Part shown: piece after piece, positions 1 through 12,078 of the stretch | Position numbering within the stretch: the first letter of the stretch is position 1 | Layout of the letters: the number at the start of each line of letters is the position of its first letter | Assembly: GCA_033439295.1 (NCBI GenBank) | Contig: JAVTLE010000021.1 | Span: 1,922,009 to 1,986,008, forward strand | Direction: 5' to 3' | DNA length: 64,000 nt | From: Deuterostichococcus epilithicus | Lineage: Eukaryota; Chlorophyta; Trebouxiophyceae; Prasiolales; Stichococcaceae | Position numbers and translations under genes: made by a program | Notes under the pieces: generated by a model | Seen by the model: the letters and a program-made list of their open reading frames with translations, nothing else | Told to the model about the DNA's origin: nothing | Databases searched by the model: none

Positions 1-2197
1 GAACGTGCCGGCCGCTCCCGATGTCGACCTCGCGGTGCGAGCGGCAGCTGTGTGACCCTGAGCGCTTGACTGCTGCGGGTTGCTGGCGCGCCTCGCCCTG
101 ACGATTCGTGCGCCGTGCACGTCGTGCGCACTTGGCCGGGAGGCGGTGTCTGTTGCTTGCGGTTGCCGCAGGCCCCGTCGCAGCAGCGCAGCAGGCAAAG
201 CCGCAGTGCCTGAAATGTGTGTGCTGCGGTCAGGTCATTGCGCGAGGCACGCCGGGGTTCAGTGGCGCCGAGCTCGCCAACCTGGTCAACATCGCCGCGC
301 TCAAGGCTGCCCGCGACGGCGCGGCGTCGGTCACCCAGGTGCCTCGTGCTGCTATGCCCTCAGTGACCCCCCATCCTGCCGTCGCGCATCGCCGGCGGCG
401 TGCTCCGGCAATGCGTGCTTGTGACCCTCAGGGCGACATCGATCCTCAGGCGACGCCGCAACCCAGGCTGTTCACCTGCGCTTTGGTCCTCTCCCGATGA
501 GCGCGCCATGCTGACAGTTTCCGCGTCTGGTTGCCGGCAGGCGGCCCTGGAGCACGCGAAGGACCGCATCCTGATGGGGGCAGAGCGCAAGAGCGCGGTG
601 CTGACCGCCGAGGGCAGGCGGCTAACGGCGTACCACGAGGGCGGCCATGCGCTGGTGGCAGTGCACACCGCCGGCGCGCATCCCGTGCACAAAGCCACCA
701 TCGTGCCGCGCGGTGCGTCGCACCATCGCACGGCCGCAGCTGGTCGTGGCACGCGGCCGCCGAGCCAGCCGCCTCTGCCGCGCGGCCGGCGTCTGCAGGC
801 GCAGCTGCAAGCCTGCGTCTCTTGCCTCAGCACCCCACAAAGCCGTTGAATCCGGGCAGTCTGCACTGCGCTGCCCCACCAGGCGCTCGCGGTTTCCGGT
901 TTGCCTTACATGCCGGAACATTTGGAAGAAATGATCGCGTGCTGATACCTGCGTCATGCGCTTTTGCTGCAGGCATGGCGCTGGGCATGGTGATGCAGCT
1001 GCCGGAGGCGGCGGACGAGCACAGCATCACCCGGCAGCAGCTGACGGCCAAGCTGGACGTGGCCATGGGCGGCCGCGTCGCAGAAGAGCTCATCTTCGGC
1101 GAGCGCGATGTCACCACCGGCGCCTCCTCCGACCTGCACCAGGTGTGAATTCCTATGGATCGTGACATTGTCTCTGCCTAGACAGCGGACTCCGCCAGGC
1201 CTCCCCTGTCACAACAGCTGCCGCTGTGCGTTCATGCTGTGCGCATTGCTTCGGGTCGTGCGGTGCCGCTGAGCGAGTCAAGCCCCGCAGGCGTCTGAAC
1301 CCCAGCAATGCCGTCCCTCCAACTCCGCCTGCATGGCGGGTGACCACCTGACATGCAGACTGACTACTGCGCGACTGACCGTCATCGCCCTCCCCTGCTG
1401 CGACCGCAGGCCACGCGTCTGGCGCGCGCGATGGTGACGCACTACGGCTTCAGCGAGGTGCTGGGCAAGGTGTCGCTGAACTACGACGACATGGGGCAGA
1501 CGCTGTCGAGTGAGACGCGCGCCCAGGTGGAGAGCGAGGTGCGCTTCTTCCCCCGATGGAACCCTCTTCAAACCTCCTGGATGTGCCCGAGGCCCACTCC
1601 ATGCGCAAATCCCGTCCTTGAAACGCCCGGACGCACTGCGTCCGGCCACGGGAGCTGTGCAGGGACTCTGCCTGGCATGGACAGGCGAGGCCGCTGTGTC
1701 TCCCTGCTGCGATCCTCTGGCGGGGGCGCTTGACTGTGTTTGCTGCTGCTCGCAGGTAAAGAAGCTGCTGGATGCCGCCTACGAGCGGGCGAGGATGGTG
1801 CTGCGTGACAACGAGCACGAACTGCACGCCCTGGCATCGGAGCTGCTGGAGAAGGAGTCGCTCACTGGCACCCAGGCACGCGCTCCCTGACCGGCACCGC
1901 GTTTTAGCTGCCTCAACGCAATGTAGACCGCCTGCAGTGTAGAAACGTGGCTGAGCTGTCTACGTGCTCTCTGCTCTGGCAAAGTGATGCTTGAAGGACA
2001 GGACATCGGTGACGGAATCTGCTGACGGCTTGGCGTACTGCTCGCAGATCAAGGAGCTGCTTGCTGGCCTCAAAGCCAGCAAGTCGGACAGCAAGGACAG
2101 TGGCAGCAGCGGTGGCGCGGGCCTGCTGCCGGTCAAGGCCAAGGCCATGCTGAAAGGAGCAGCCAAGCAGCCGAAGACGGCGTCGGCGGCAGCATGA
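1..2197 (+). CDS. FTSH: FtsH-type AAA metalloprotease (i-AAA/FTSH4-FTSH11 like), 5' part outside the window
   Basis: ATP-dependent zinc protease of the FtsH/YME1 family, which degrades misfolded membrane proteins in mitochondria or chloroplasts. Only the end of the AAA module and the protease domain lie here. Phase-consistent exons: ..2-34, 234-338, 541-712, 973-1142, 1410-1538, 1756-1875, 2048-2197. Visible motifs: the post-SRH segment [16 protein letters not shown], the zinc-binding HEGGH (coded near 640), the downstream loop around [14 protein letters not shown] with its third zinc ligand region, and the C-terminal helix LTGTQIKELL. A lysine/serine-rich tail of about 40 residues follows and ends at TGA 2195-2197. 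The last intron (1876-2047) has a GC donor: reading on past 1875 runs into a stop, while splicing restores the family sequence TGTQ-IKELL. Mitochondrial or plastid location cannot be judged without the N-terminus. Confidence 0.93.
1876..2047 (+). other. GC-AG intron in the FtsH gene
   Basis: The donor reads CAG|GCACGC and the acceptor GCTCGCAG. No GT donor gives the conserved junction, and both flanking exons are in phase 0. This is one of the better-supported members of a set of GC-AG introns in this window. Confidence 0.8.
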
Positions 2198-2500
2198 GCC
2201 TGCCTGAATTCGGACGAAACCAGGGGCAGGGGTGTAGCGTCAGGCAGGAACGGCAGCAGTTTTTAACGGACGAACATTTGGACATTCTGTCTGATGTTCT
2301 GCCTCGGCCTGGTTTGGGCAGAAGGTTACATGGCTTGTAAATTGATTGCAACAGCACACCAACTGCAGACCGGCAGGCATCAATCAATCCGAACATAGCA
2401 GAGTATATTGCATTGCAATGCCGCAGTTTCAAATGGCAAAGTCATGATGCGTGGCCTCGTTCCGGTCTCTGAACTAAGCCTTCGTGCGCTCCAATCGTGT
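2198..2500. other. Convergent 3' gap between FtsH and FLU
   Basis: Tail-to-tail spacer of 303 bases holding the 3' ends of both transcripts. It contains TGTAA on the + strand at 2336-2340 and on the - strand at 2326-2330, so the two mRNAs probably overlap at their 3' ends. Nothing else was recognised. Confidence 0.6.
2336..2340 (+). terminator. TGTAA poly(A) signal, FtsH
   Basis: TGTAA is the usual chlorophyte polyadenylation motif. It lies about 140 bases after the FtsH stop. A - strand TGTAA for FLU lies 5 bases away at 2326-2330. Confidence 0.5.
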
Positions 2501-5500
2501 TTACACCGGCCCATCGGTGTTCATGGACTCGATGTATTGGTCGTAATACCTGCAGAGCATAGCGCAAGGGGCATCAACATGTCTGCGCACCGTGTGCTGG
2601 AGCCGTTGCTGTTGTAGCTCATACGAGGCACGCTGCCAAAGCAGCTGTCCTTGCGCCAAGCAAATGCTAAGTGAGCACTTCAGAGGCCCATCCTCCACGC
2701 AGTGCTGCGCCTGCAATCTGGGACTGATGAAATGAGCAGGCCGAACGCTGCCGCTATGGTGAGCGACCTGAGTCCGCCCGCTGGGAGCTGCCACTAGTGA
2801 TGCCATTGCAGTCAGTGTAACGCAAACATCAAGCTCTGCTGTTTGGGACCAAATGCACAGGTGCGCACTTGGCGGCGGCGTCGAAGTCGCCCATGTCGGT
2901 GTAGATGTCAGCGATGGTGCCGTACGCGTCGGCGTCGCCCACGTGGTCGCCCATTTCGTTGGAGATCTCCAGGACCCGCTTCAGGTGGCTGATGGCTGCT
3001 GTGTACTGGCTCTGCGAGACGAGGACTCGGCAGGGGCTGTCAGCACTGGGAGTGTGCATGACGGCTACACACGGGCAGGACAGCTATGATGCTCACAGGC
3101 TCGTTTGCCTTCCTGGGTAAGCTAGATGAGGTTACCGACCAAACCATATCAGCCAAACTGACACAGGCCCCAACAAGCCAGGCTGAGCAACGAGCATGGA
3201 CCTCGAAAGATCTCTCGTGCTGTCAACAGTGGTGGCCAAGGTTTCCAAGGCGCTCAGGCGCGAGAGGGGCACGCCGGCGTGAGGCTCAGGGGCTGTTGCA
3301 TGCTGCTTCACCTGGATGCGGGAGGCGGCGGCGAGGCCGCGCACGGCCCTCCGCTCCTGGACACGGTTGCCCAGGAACTTGGCCAGCATGAGCGCCTTTT
3401 CAAAGTGCACCAGCGCCTTGGCACCCGCGCCCTCCTTCAGCAGCCTGCGGCACCGGCCGGCCTGGGGGTTCGGGCATCTGCTGCGGCACGCTTCCTTGGC
3501 ACACCATCGTCGATCTGTCGGATCCTCGACGAGGCAGGGCGCGAGCGTGCGGTGTGCACCGGCCGACGATGTCAAGGCGACCCGAGACACAGTGTCAATA
3601 ACATTGGCCATGACAGTCCAGCTCGGCAAGCAGCTGCAGCGGCCACAGGGGAGGGAGGGGTGCTCTGGGCGGCGTTGTTGGGGTTTTGGCTGCGCACCGC
3701 TTTCCCTCGCGCAGGGCCACGAGGCACTGGCGCGCCTCCGAGCTCATCTCGTCCTCGTCGATGCTCATCATGCTCGCCATGCTGGCCGCCCGCTTCATCG
3801 TCGACGGGCTGCGCGGGGGCACGAGCGGGTCGTCACTGTCGGCTCCGTCCCAGGGACCGATGCCGTGGTCGTGCTCGCGTCCAAAAGCAGCGGTGGTACA
3901 GGGTCCGCCTCTCCTGCAAAGTCTCTTCAGAAAGCGGGCACACACCGCGCGAGCCCGTGAGCCCAGCATTCACAGGCGGCAAGCACCTCTCGGGCGCCGA
4001 CACGTTGAGGGCGGCGCCATTGACGAAGGGCACCGGCGCTGCGGTGGCCTGCGCGGTGGCTGCGACGCCGAGCTCCGCACCCGGAGCCGGAAGGTCCGGC
4101 TCCAGGTCGTAAGCAGGGTGGGACGGGTCGCTGGCGCCTGCAATGCATGGGAGGCGTGGGTTGTGAGCGGTCATGGGATTGTGTAGCGAGCCCCATGTTG
4201 TGTTCTAAAGCAACCCTGCACTACGCCCCTCCATACCTGGTCCGCCGTCAAGGCAGTTTTGCCACTCACAGCAGGTCCAGACGCAGCAGGGCAGATGCGC
4301 GGAGCTGAGCAGCCACCCCCGTCAAAAGGGACCCGCTGCAGCCCTGCTGTGAGTGGGCGCGCGGCGGAGGCGCAGCCGTGTCATGGCTCCCGGCACAGGA
4401 GGCGGCAACACCCCCAGGAGACTGGGGCATTTGGGGTTTGGGAAGGGGTGCGGACACACCTGCGGGCACGTAGGTGAGACCGGGCGCGTAGATGGTGCCT
4501 GCCCGTGCCTGCTTCCGCAGGCTGGTGTTGATCTTGCGCAGCTGCTCGTTCAAGCGCTCCACTTCGTCCTTGCGCTGCCGCGACGTCACGCCTGCACCAT
4601 GGAGTGGGTCGAGCAGTGCGACGAGGATCGAGCGGATGTACGCGCAATTTCAGCCGCACAGCTGTTGCTGGTAGAGCCACCCCGGCTGAGCCCATGGTCC
4701 CCACCGTCACTGCAGGCGTGATATTTGGGTCGCCCTAGGGGACCAGCAGCGGCGCCTAGCATGCATGCCGCATGCGTGTGTTTAGCAGTCTTCCGCATTT
4801 CAGCCCCGCGTGCCGCTGCCACCCAGCTGCCACGGCATGCGAGCTTACCAGATTGCTGCCGCCGCGCTACGGCCCGTCCGAGATCGTGCAGCCGACATCA
4901 GAAAGAGCGGATAGTTTGAAGGGCGCCCACCGCCGACGAGGGCGCCGACCAGGGCGACAAACTCGGTGATGCCCACGATGTCGACGCCGAAGGGCGTGGC
5001 GCAAAGCTTGCCGACTTGTGTAGAGCGGCCCTCCTGCTCCAGGTCCACACGCGCCCTATCCAGCTCCGCCCGCACCTGGCAGCGGCAGGACCAGGTTGAG
5101 TTCAGGGTGTTGTTTTAGATTGATATTGATAGTTGCAGGCTGGCTGTACGATGTGCAACGAGAAGCTGTTGCTCGCCCCACCACAACCTCGAGCAGCGCA
5201 CGCCCGACCCGCAGCGCCCGGCCTGCGCTGCAGATGCATGCGGCCACGCATGTGGCGCGGGTGAGCTCCCCGATGCTGCTCCTTGGCACGCAGCCGCTGG
5301 CACCATGCAGTGCCTGCTGTCAGGATTGTCGGGTTGGCTGATAAGAACACACCTCTCGCTCTGTCTCCTGCCGCAGCCGGAACAGCTCCGCCTCCTGTTC
5401 CTTCAGCAGCCCTTGTGCGCCTGCATGTTTGCATGATGCAACGTGTGGCGCATGGAACCGCCGATATTCATGATCAGTCCCTGTTACCCCACACTGAGCA

Positions 5501-5884
5501 GCGTTCAGCCCCACTGCTACGCTGCGCTACAGCTGGGCCGGGGGCTTCATGCATGTCGCCGAGACAGAGGGCCTGCATGCCTGTCGCTGTGAGGAAGGGT
5601 TCTGCCGCCGCTGCCGATGACACCACCAGGCATGCCGACAGGGCTGTGGCTGCAAGGCCGCCCGCCAGCCGCGTTCGCCAGCTGCTGTCTGCTCGGCTGC
5701 TTGATGCAGTGGCCGCCGGTGCATCATCGTGCTGGGCGGCCACTGCTTGCGGGCGGCATGCTCTGCGGCTGACGAGCGCTGCAAGGGGCAGCCGTGGGCA
5801 GCTGCTCGGGAGCGAGGCATGCCGCCCTCTGCGCAGCGGCAACCTGCAGCTGAGGCTGCATTCACTCGAAGTGCGGGCCTGCAT
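2501..5884 (-). CDS. FLU: FLU (FLUORESCENT IN BLUE LIGHT): TPR repressor of chlorophyll precursor synthesis
   Basis: FLU/FLP sits on plastid membranes and binds glutamyl-tRNA reductase through its TPR domain, slowing ALA synthesis in the dark. Exons 5' to 3': 5884-5581, 5420-5353, 5075-4931, 4591-4460, 4137-3987, 3913-3698, 3444-3312, 3011-2869, 2549-2501; about 446 residues. The start is the ATG at 5884. Residues 1-60 look like a transit peptide, followed by a hydrophobic stretch ending SSAAAAEP. Then come a charged coiled coil, a membrane segment (GITEFVALVGALVGG), the FLU signature RQRKDEVERLNEQLRKINTS, a Pro/Ala-rich insert, TPR repeats, and the typical ending YYDQYIESMNTDGPV. It is longer than Arabidopsis FLU (316 residues) mainly through the insert between coiled coil and TPRs. 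The first intron probably uses a GC donor (at 5580); other GT sites nearby are possible. FLU heads away from the tail-anchored gene at 6601. Confidence 0.92.
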
Positions 5885-6600
5885 CGCAACGCCGCCTGCG
5901 TGCCTGCACGGTACCTGCACGAAGTTGCAAGCGGGCAACGTCGACAGTCAAGCTTGATTCTTATACTACGTGTACATAGTACTGTTACCAGAGATGAAGT
6001 GCAGCTCTCATTTGCATTGACGACAATCGGCACCAGCGCGTACCCTTGGCAAACGCCGCTGTGGTGATGCGTCAGTGGGGTGTGGCCTTTTGGCCTCGCA
6101 ACTGGCAAAGCTTCGCGAGCGTGTGTAGAAGACAAACCACAGCCGAACCCAACTGAACAGCAGTTGGACTCGCACAACGCAATATCAACTGGAGAAAGAC
6201 ACATCGATGATCGTGATCCGGGCGCATGCTACTTCGCGCCATCTCGAGTCCAGCACGTGCGCACCCGCCAAAAAATAAGTGTTGATGGTGTCGAGTCGAG
6301 TGCACGCAGCAGGCATCCATCTACTTCTATGTGTTCTTGCTTCTAATGAGCGCCCGTTAACATCTCACACGCGTACGCAACGCAGACCCTCGCGCAGCAA
6401 ACAAGCATTTGAACTGGTCCGCTGTCACTCCAGCGTGCAGTTGAGACATGTTCCACGCACCGTAGGGTTTGCGTCTTCGTTTTGACAGCTTTTTGGGCGT
6501 TTTGCGAGGTCCCGATCCGCCAGAGTCGCTGTTTCATGCTCAGATCCCCCTCGCTGCTTTGAAGCACCGCACATCACTCATCAGCAAGCAGCTTCTCGCC
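5885..6600. promoter_or_regulatory. Divergent upstream region, FLU / tail-anchored gene
   Basis: 716 bases between two head-to-head genes, so it must hold both promoters and 5' leaders. It is more AT-rich than the genes. No conserved element could be assigned with confidence. Confidence 0.45.
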
Positions 6601-9600
6601 ATGGACGACGAGTATGAAGTAGATGCTGAGCAGGTGAGCGACGATCGGTGCGCTGCGTGACACGCATGGCACGGCTGCGCAAAGCCGCATGACCACCGGC
6701 GTGGCGGCACATGGCTCCTTCGCCAGCTTGCAGCTCGCATGGAGCACACCTCAGTGTCAGCGACCATGCGTAATGTTCAGTGACGCGTCAGACACAGCCC
6801 TCTGACCCTGTTTGGCCGCATGCAGCTGGGCGTGACAGCGGCACTAGAGCGCACCTGCACGCTGGAGGCACGATTGCGGCAGGCCATCCAGGACACGCAC
6901 GTGATCAGCCGCGACTTCGACGCCGACGCCTACGCCGTCGACCGCGAGCTCGATGCCTTGCAGGCCGTCCGGTGCGCTGCCCGGACGGCTCCGCTGAGCG
7001 CCCCGCCAAGCTCGCTGCGCATGGCGCCGTGCCAGTGCAGGGTTCCGCATGCTCAGTCGGGGCAGGAGAGTGCCACATGCGCCAAAGCGACACACGCGAG
7101 AAACGAGGCCAGGCTCCGTGCGGCCTGCACAAAGCCGGCAGCCCCTCTTGCTGGTGCCGCTTGATCCACGCTTCGCCCTCTAACCCGACTGCGAGGTGTG
7201 TTGCTGGCACCGCAGTGATCAGCTGGAGCTGCTGGAGGACAAGCTGCGGGAGTACTCGGCGCTGGGCCCGCAGCAGTACGAGGACAAGGTGGGTCCTCAG
7301 GTCCCCCCATTCTGGGCACAGGGAATCTCCTGCCGCATGGCCGTCATGCGCTGGCCTTGATGTGACAGCCCGCGACTGCGAACACTGCATGTGTCACAGC
7401 ACCACGGCCCGTGTGTCGCACTGAGGGTGCTGGCGGCGTACATGGGGTGCAACCTGTATGCTGGCACCGCAGACGGTGGTGCTGAGCCAGCTGGACAGCC
7501 TGCGGCGGGAGCTGATCATTGTCGCGCGAGACAGCACCTCCGCCGTCACCTTTGCCAAGGTGAAACGCTTTGTTCAGCCAGTCTCCGCTGTCTCAGGATC
7601 CTGCCCGCCGTCAAGCTGCATGGATCCTGCGGCACCGCCGCCCTGCCCGCAGCTCTTGACACGAGCCTGGCTTCAGGCAGCGCCCGCTGGTCCTGTGCAA
7701 CACGCAGGCGACCCCGTCTCGCTGTGCGCAGGAGGTGGTGCGGGAGGTGCGGGCATTTGCCGAGATGCGAGCTGAGGACGACCTCAGCTCCGACGCGGGC
7801 CTGTCGGAGACGGAGACAGAAACAGAGGGCGACCTGGAGGAGGGCAGTGACGCGCTCGGCGGCAGCACCGCCAGCAACGCGTCACCCCACCGGTGGGCGG
7901 GGATTTTGGATATTCTGGCCCCGCGCTGGCCCCGTGCTTGACCCAGAGCCACTCGTGTCCCCTGCAGTGGCACGGCAGGGCTTGCACGCTGCGATGGCCG
8001 AGGTACTGCCATCGTCGCGACCACTCAGTGACCTGGACTGACAAGCTGGCACTGCTTCGCGCTGAGACCTGTTGCTGTTTGCCGCTAGGTCCCCCCGGCA
8101 CACAGGGAGTGGCAGTATGCCGGCAGCAGAGGCGGGCCTTGGCTCGTTTGACGTCCCCGCCAGCCTCGAGAAGCTGGAGGTGGGTCGCCAGCCCGCTTCG
8201 CATTGCCTTCTTGCTCGCTACCTGCCTGCCCGCGCAGTCACTTTGCAGCCACAGCTAATGGCAACAACGAGTTCGCTCTTGCAGCCTTCCTTTTGCAGGC
8301 CTCCTCGGAGCTGATGGCAGTCGCTGCCGTGCAGAGACCCCCCGCCTGGCAGCAGCAACACGCGTGGAACGACAGCTGGCAGGACGAAGAGCCCCCTCCG
8401 ACGCCGCGCCCGGCCCCGGTAGAGACGTGGTCGCCGCTGCGGCCTCACGGTATTGCACCTGGCCAGGGCCGGGCAGGGTCGCGGGCGCCGCACTATGGAG
8501 CCGCAGGAGCTGGCGCCTCAGCGGGCATCTCGGCGGAGGTGCCGGCTCCCGCGGCGCCTGCGGAGCCGGCGGCTCGATTCGAGAGTGCGGCGGACCGGAT
8601 TCTGGCCGGCGGCGCGCCGCCTGTGGCCTCGGGGCACCTCAGCGCCGCCGATCGCATCCTGAGCGGCGGACCACCGGTGTCAGGCAGCCTCGATCCCCCG
8701 CCTGATGCCTTGCCCACGGAGCAGCTGCCTCCTGGCCGGCCCAAGTCTGCGAGCCCGGATGCGAGGCCCCCGGCCGAGAGCCGTGCCGCTGCCCTTTCTG
8801 AGCCCACAGCGAGCCGCAGCCAGGAGGGTGCGGGTCAGCGCCACAGCCCGTCCATGAATGGCCCGTCCACCCCCTCCATGCCAGCGAGGGACGCGGAGCG
8901 CGGCAGCGGCCAGGCCGAGGCGACGCCGCGCTGGGCAGAGGAGCAGCAGGATGCCTGGCGGCCTTCGCACGGCCATGAGCCTGCGCACTCCAGGTGAGGT
9001 CTGGCGCGAGACTGCCCTTGGCAGCTTGGCGCCTATTGGCTGCGGTTTACATATGGCTGCACGGGAGGCCCCCATCGGCTGGCAAGCCTGGTGGTGGAGA
9101 GGGCCCCCACTGCCGCATAGTATGGCATGCGGCAGCAGTCACTCGGCCCAAGAAGTGCCGTCCTGTTCTTGCGCTGGCTTGATCATCACATGTCCAAGCC
9201 GCGAATTGTTTCCTGGCTGTGCCTGCCGCAGGTATGACCATGACACATATGACGGCAGCCGCAGTGGCAGTAGCACAGCTGCGGACGACCCGCAGTATGG
9301 TGGCAAAGTGAACATGCAGGGTTTTGCCGCCGGTGATCCTGCCAGCGACACGGCGCATTGCACGTCGCAGGCGACGCTACGCATCCACGACGGCTCTGCA
9401 AGGTCAGCTGCCGAGCACTCGCGAGAGCGCTCTTCTGAGATGTGCAAAGAATTGCGGCCCCTTTCCGCCGTGGGTGCATTGATGTGCGCTGCCGTCATGT
9501 AGGAGAGGCAACGATGCAGGGCGGATTGAAGACCACCCGGCTGCGGGGCGTGCTGCAGTGCATGCCACCGAAGCAGGGCGCCCCCGACGGCTGCGATGCG

Positions 9601-10049
9601 CGATTACGGCAGTGATTTCCGCCCTGGCCGGCGCCGGCGCTACCATGCTGCTGCAGGTGGGTCATCATCAATCACAGACCCCACCGTGCATTGTTGCCCA
9701 AGAGGATCAATGTTCGCTTGCCTCCGCTGTCTTACGACCTGCGCTGCTGCCGCGGTTTGTCGTGCTGAACCCTGGTGGTGGTGCTTGCAGGGTTTGAATG
9801 CCGGCAGCAGCCCCAGCAACAACAGCAGCCACGTCCCTGTCAACGATCATGTCGGTGTGGCAGAGGTGGGAGTCTTCTGGCAGTCTGCTGGGGCCAACAA
9901 GCAGGCCGCCAGCAGCAAAATACAGCACAGCATCCCATATCCTTCTCTAGTGCCGCCAGACGTGAACCTGGGGCGGGGTTGATTTCCTGGCATGCGCCTG
10001 CATGATTGTGGCCGACGAGCGATCACAGGTACGCCTGTCCAGAGTATAA
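6601..10049 (+). CDS. Unknown tail-anchored coiled-coil protein
   Basis: Family not recognised. Exons join in phase: 6601-6633, 6826-6971, 7216-7288, 7473-7559, 7732-7892, 8089-8179, 8299-8993, 9232-9402, 9503-9656, 9791-9865, 10029-10049; about 568 residues. The first ~115 residues are helical and charged, with heptad-like stretches (LEDKLREYSALGPQQYEDK, LSQLDSLRRELIIVA). An acidic Ser/Glu/Thr patch follows, then about 230 disordered residues rich in Pro, Ala, Ser and Gly that hold a repeat (SAADRIL twice). Near the C-terminus is one hydrophobic span (ITAVISALAGAGATMLLQ) followed by a short polar tail, the topology of a tail-anchored membrane protein. The layout resembles SNARE or tether proteins, but no SNARE motif abuts the membrane span, so that reading is not supported. 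The last exon is short and less certain. Confidence 0.7.
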
Positions 10050-10401
10050 TATGCGAAACAGTCACACTGTGTTCTGACTGTACCTCCAGTGTGGTGAGAT
10101 CCGTGGCGTACGCGTCCACCTGCTGTAAGCTTGACATTGTGCAAGGGTGGCAGGCCTCTGTTGCCAGGCGGTCATGGAACTTTCAACCCAATGGAGGATC
10201 CGATCGGAGAGGTACACCAACTAGGGATCGCAAATACATATGCTATTGTTGTACATACAATCCATTCTGAATGATCTGGCAACACACCGATTTGCACACG
10301 CGTCTTGCGCGCCTCTCAGTCTCAACCAATGTCACAACAACCTCGTCTCAGCTCGCGCTTTCGTCCTGACCCTCCCCCAATATTGCCTGGATGGCAAACT
10401 A
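10050..10401. other. Convergent 3' gap
   Basis: 352 bases between the stops of the tail-anchored gene and RbcX. It has a + strand TGTAA at 10124-10128, probably the poly(A) signal of the upstream gene. Nothing else was seen. Confidence 0.5.
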
Positions 10402-11797
10402 TCAGCGGAACTTCCGGCTGCCGCCCCGGCCCTTTGGCGTCGTACCTGACACGTAGCTGTTGCTGAGGTGCTTGACCTGTGCCCCCAAATGATGCGGTGG
10501 CTCGAGTTCCAACTCGAATGTGTGCTGAAAAGCAGGCCGTCGATTTAAATTGTAGCAAGTCCAAGATGTGCACAAAGAGTGCCATCCTCAGGCCGTGCAA
10601 GCCTCACCTTTAGCTCTCGGGCCTGCAGCTCCACGAAGCGTGGGAAGGTTTTGCTGATGCGCGTTGCGAGGTCCGACCTGCGGTGTGCAGCACATGGAGA
10701 AGCCTGCTTTGCGGTCATACCACATGACCCCGAGACGAGGCCCAGCGCCGCTTGCTCAGCATCAGTCAGAAGTCGTTTACGCCTCCAGGGACATGCACCA
10801 GTCAGCGGCACCTGGTGAGAAGGATGCGCTCAGTCAGGTCTGCCGGGGACACATTGTGGGTCATCTGGTTTGTCTTGTCCGTGATCTCGGCAGCTGCGGG
10901 CGCAAGGAGGTATGTCAGGCTTTGTGATGCATCCGCAGCCATACTCAGCGTGCTGCAGAGGTCGGGTCTGGGAGCAGATGTGGCACTGGTTGGCTTGTAC
11001 CGCAGCAGGCATGGCGCAGAGCGACTCACATCCCATCTTCATGAGCTCCAGCAAAAACTGCATTAGAAAATCAAGAGGTTATCAGATAAACAACTGCGCT
11101 CAATCTGAACCGCATGTCAGCTCAAGGTGAGCCGACGTACTGGTGTACATGCACCGCCTCACCTGGTCCCCCTTGGAAGGCGGGTGTGATGCGCAGAAGT
11201 CGCTGAGCCAGCTGGCGACATGCAGGTCCAGCTCCTGGAGCTGCATGAGGACCTTTTGCGTGGCGCGCACTGTAAGCACTCTCAGCAGCAGCCGTGCAGT
11301 GTCCCTGCAATCGTAACAGCAACACGTCATGTATGCACAGGGTTTCCATGATGCCTGCGGCGGCGGTGGTGATGCAGCGCTGATTGCACGAGTTTGACCC
11401 CACAGTATCTCACGTCTCAAAGCCATCGTTATCCTCGCCGCCTGCAAGGCGTGAGTCATGGCAGGTCAGCAATGGCGCAGTGCTTTCAACACAGTTTCAA
11501 CACAGAGACTCTCCAGCACATCAATTCCTGAAAATGCAAATGAACCGTGTCTGCACATCACACAAAGCTACCTGGGTCTGTATCATCGTCTCTGCCATCG
11601 TTGTCTGCCCATTTGTTCAGCTCGTTCGCTTCCACGTGCAGTGCCCCATGCCTGCATGTCCGTGCATTGCTGCAGGACCTCGGGCTCCGGTACAGCCTGG
11701 AGACGCTTCCGAAAGTTTGCCTTCGAGACTGCTGCAGCACCGTGCATGAAGAGCGGGCGCCTGACGCGGACAAGCCGGTGCTGATGCTGGCAGGCAT
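10402..11797 (-). CDS. rbcX: RbcX-type Rubisco assembly chaperone, chloroplast targeted
   Basis: RbcX dimers bind the C-terminus of the Rubisco large subunit and help L8 assembly in the stroma. Exons 5' to 3': 11797-11572, 11441-11414, 11304-11163, 11057-11030, 10893-10812, 10677-10608, 10524-10402; all phases match, giving about 232 residues. Residues 1-60 are Ser/Arg-rich without acidic residues, a good transit peptide. The core shows the RbcX pattern: a first helix before VLMQLQELD, the WLSDFCASHPP.KGDQ turn, FLLELM, then ADLTERILLTRSDLATRI and FVELQARELK. A family-atypical basic tail (GRGGSRKFR) ends the protein. Two exons are only 28 bases long. It is identified from the family pattern alone, so RbcX-I or RbcX-II was not decided. 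It diverges from the PsbP-domain gene across 281 bases. Confidence 0.8.
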
Positions 11798-12078
11798 CCT
11801 CTGGAATGTACTGCCGGTTCCTCGTGCTCGAAGCCCGACGGTGCAGCAAACTTCAGAAACAGTTGTTTGCTGCCGGCAACGCTTGTCGATCGCGATCAAG
11901 CTTTGGCATTCCAGCATCCGGCATTTCGAGCGGGGCTTTTTGCTTTTTCGCGTTCTCGGAGGGGAAATGATTCGCTGCAGCTTCCTTATCAACCTGGCTC
12001 TCGAGGTGTGTCTCTCGGAGTTCTTTGGCCTGTTGCCGCCCACAACTCAGTGCACCAGTGACACAGCGACCTGACACC
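11798..12078. promoter_or_regulatory. Short divergent promoter, RbcX / PsbP-domain gene
   Basis: 281 bases separate the two ATGs, which point outward. Both products are plastid photosynthesis proteins, so a shared bidirectional promoter is likely. No defined motif was recognised. Confidence 0.5.
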
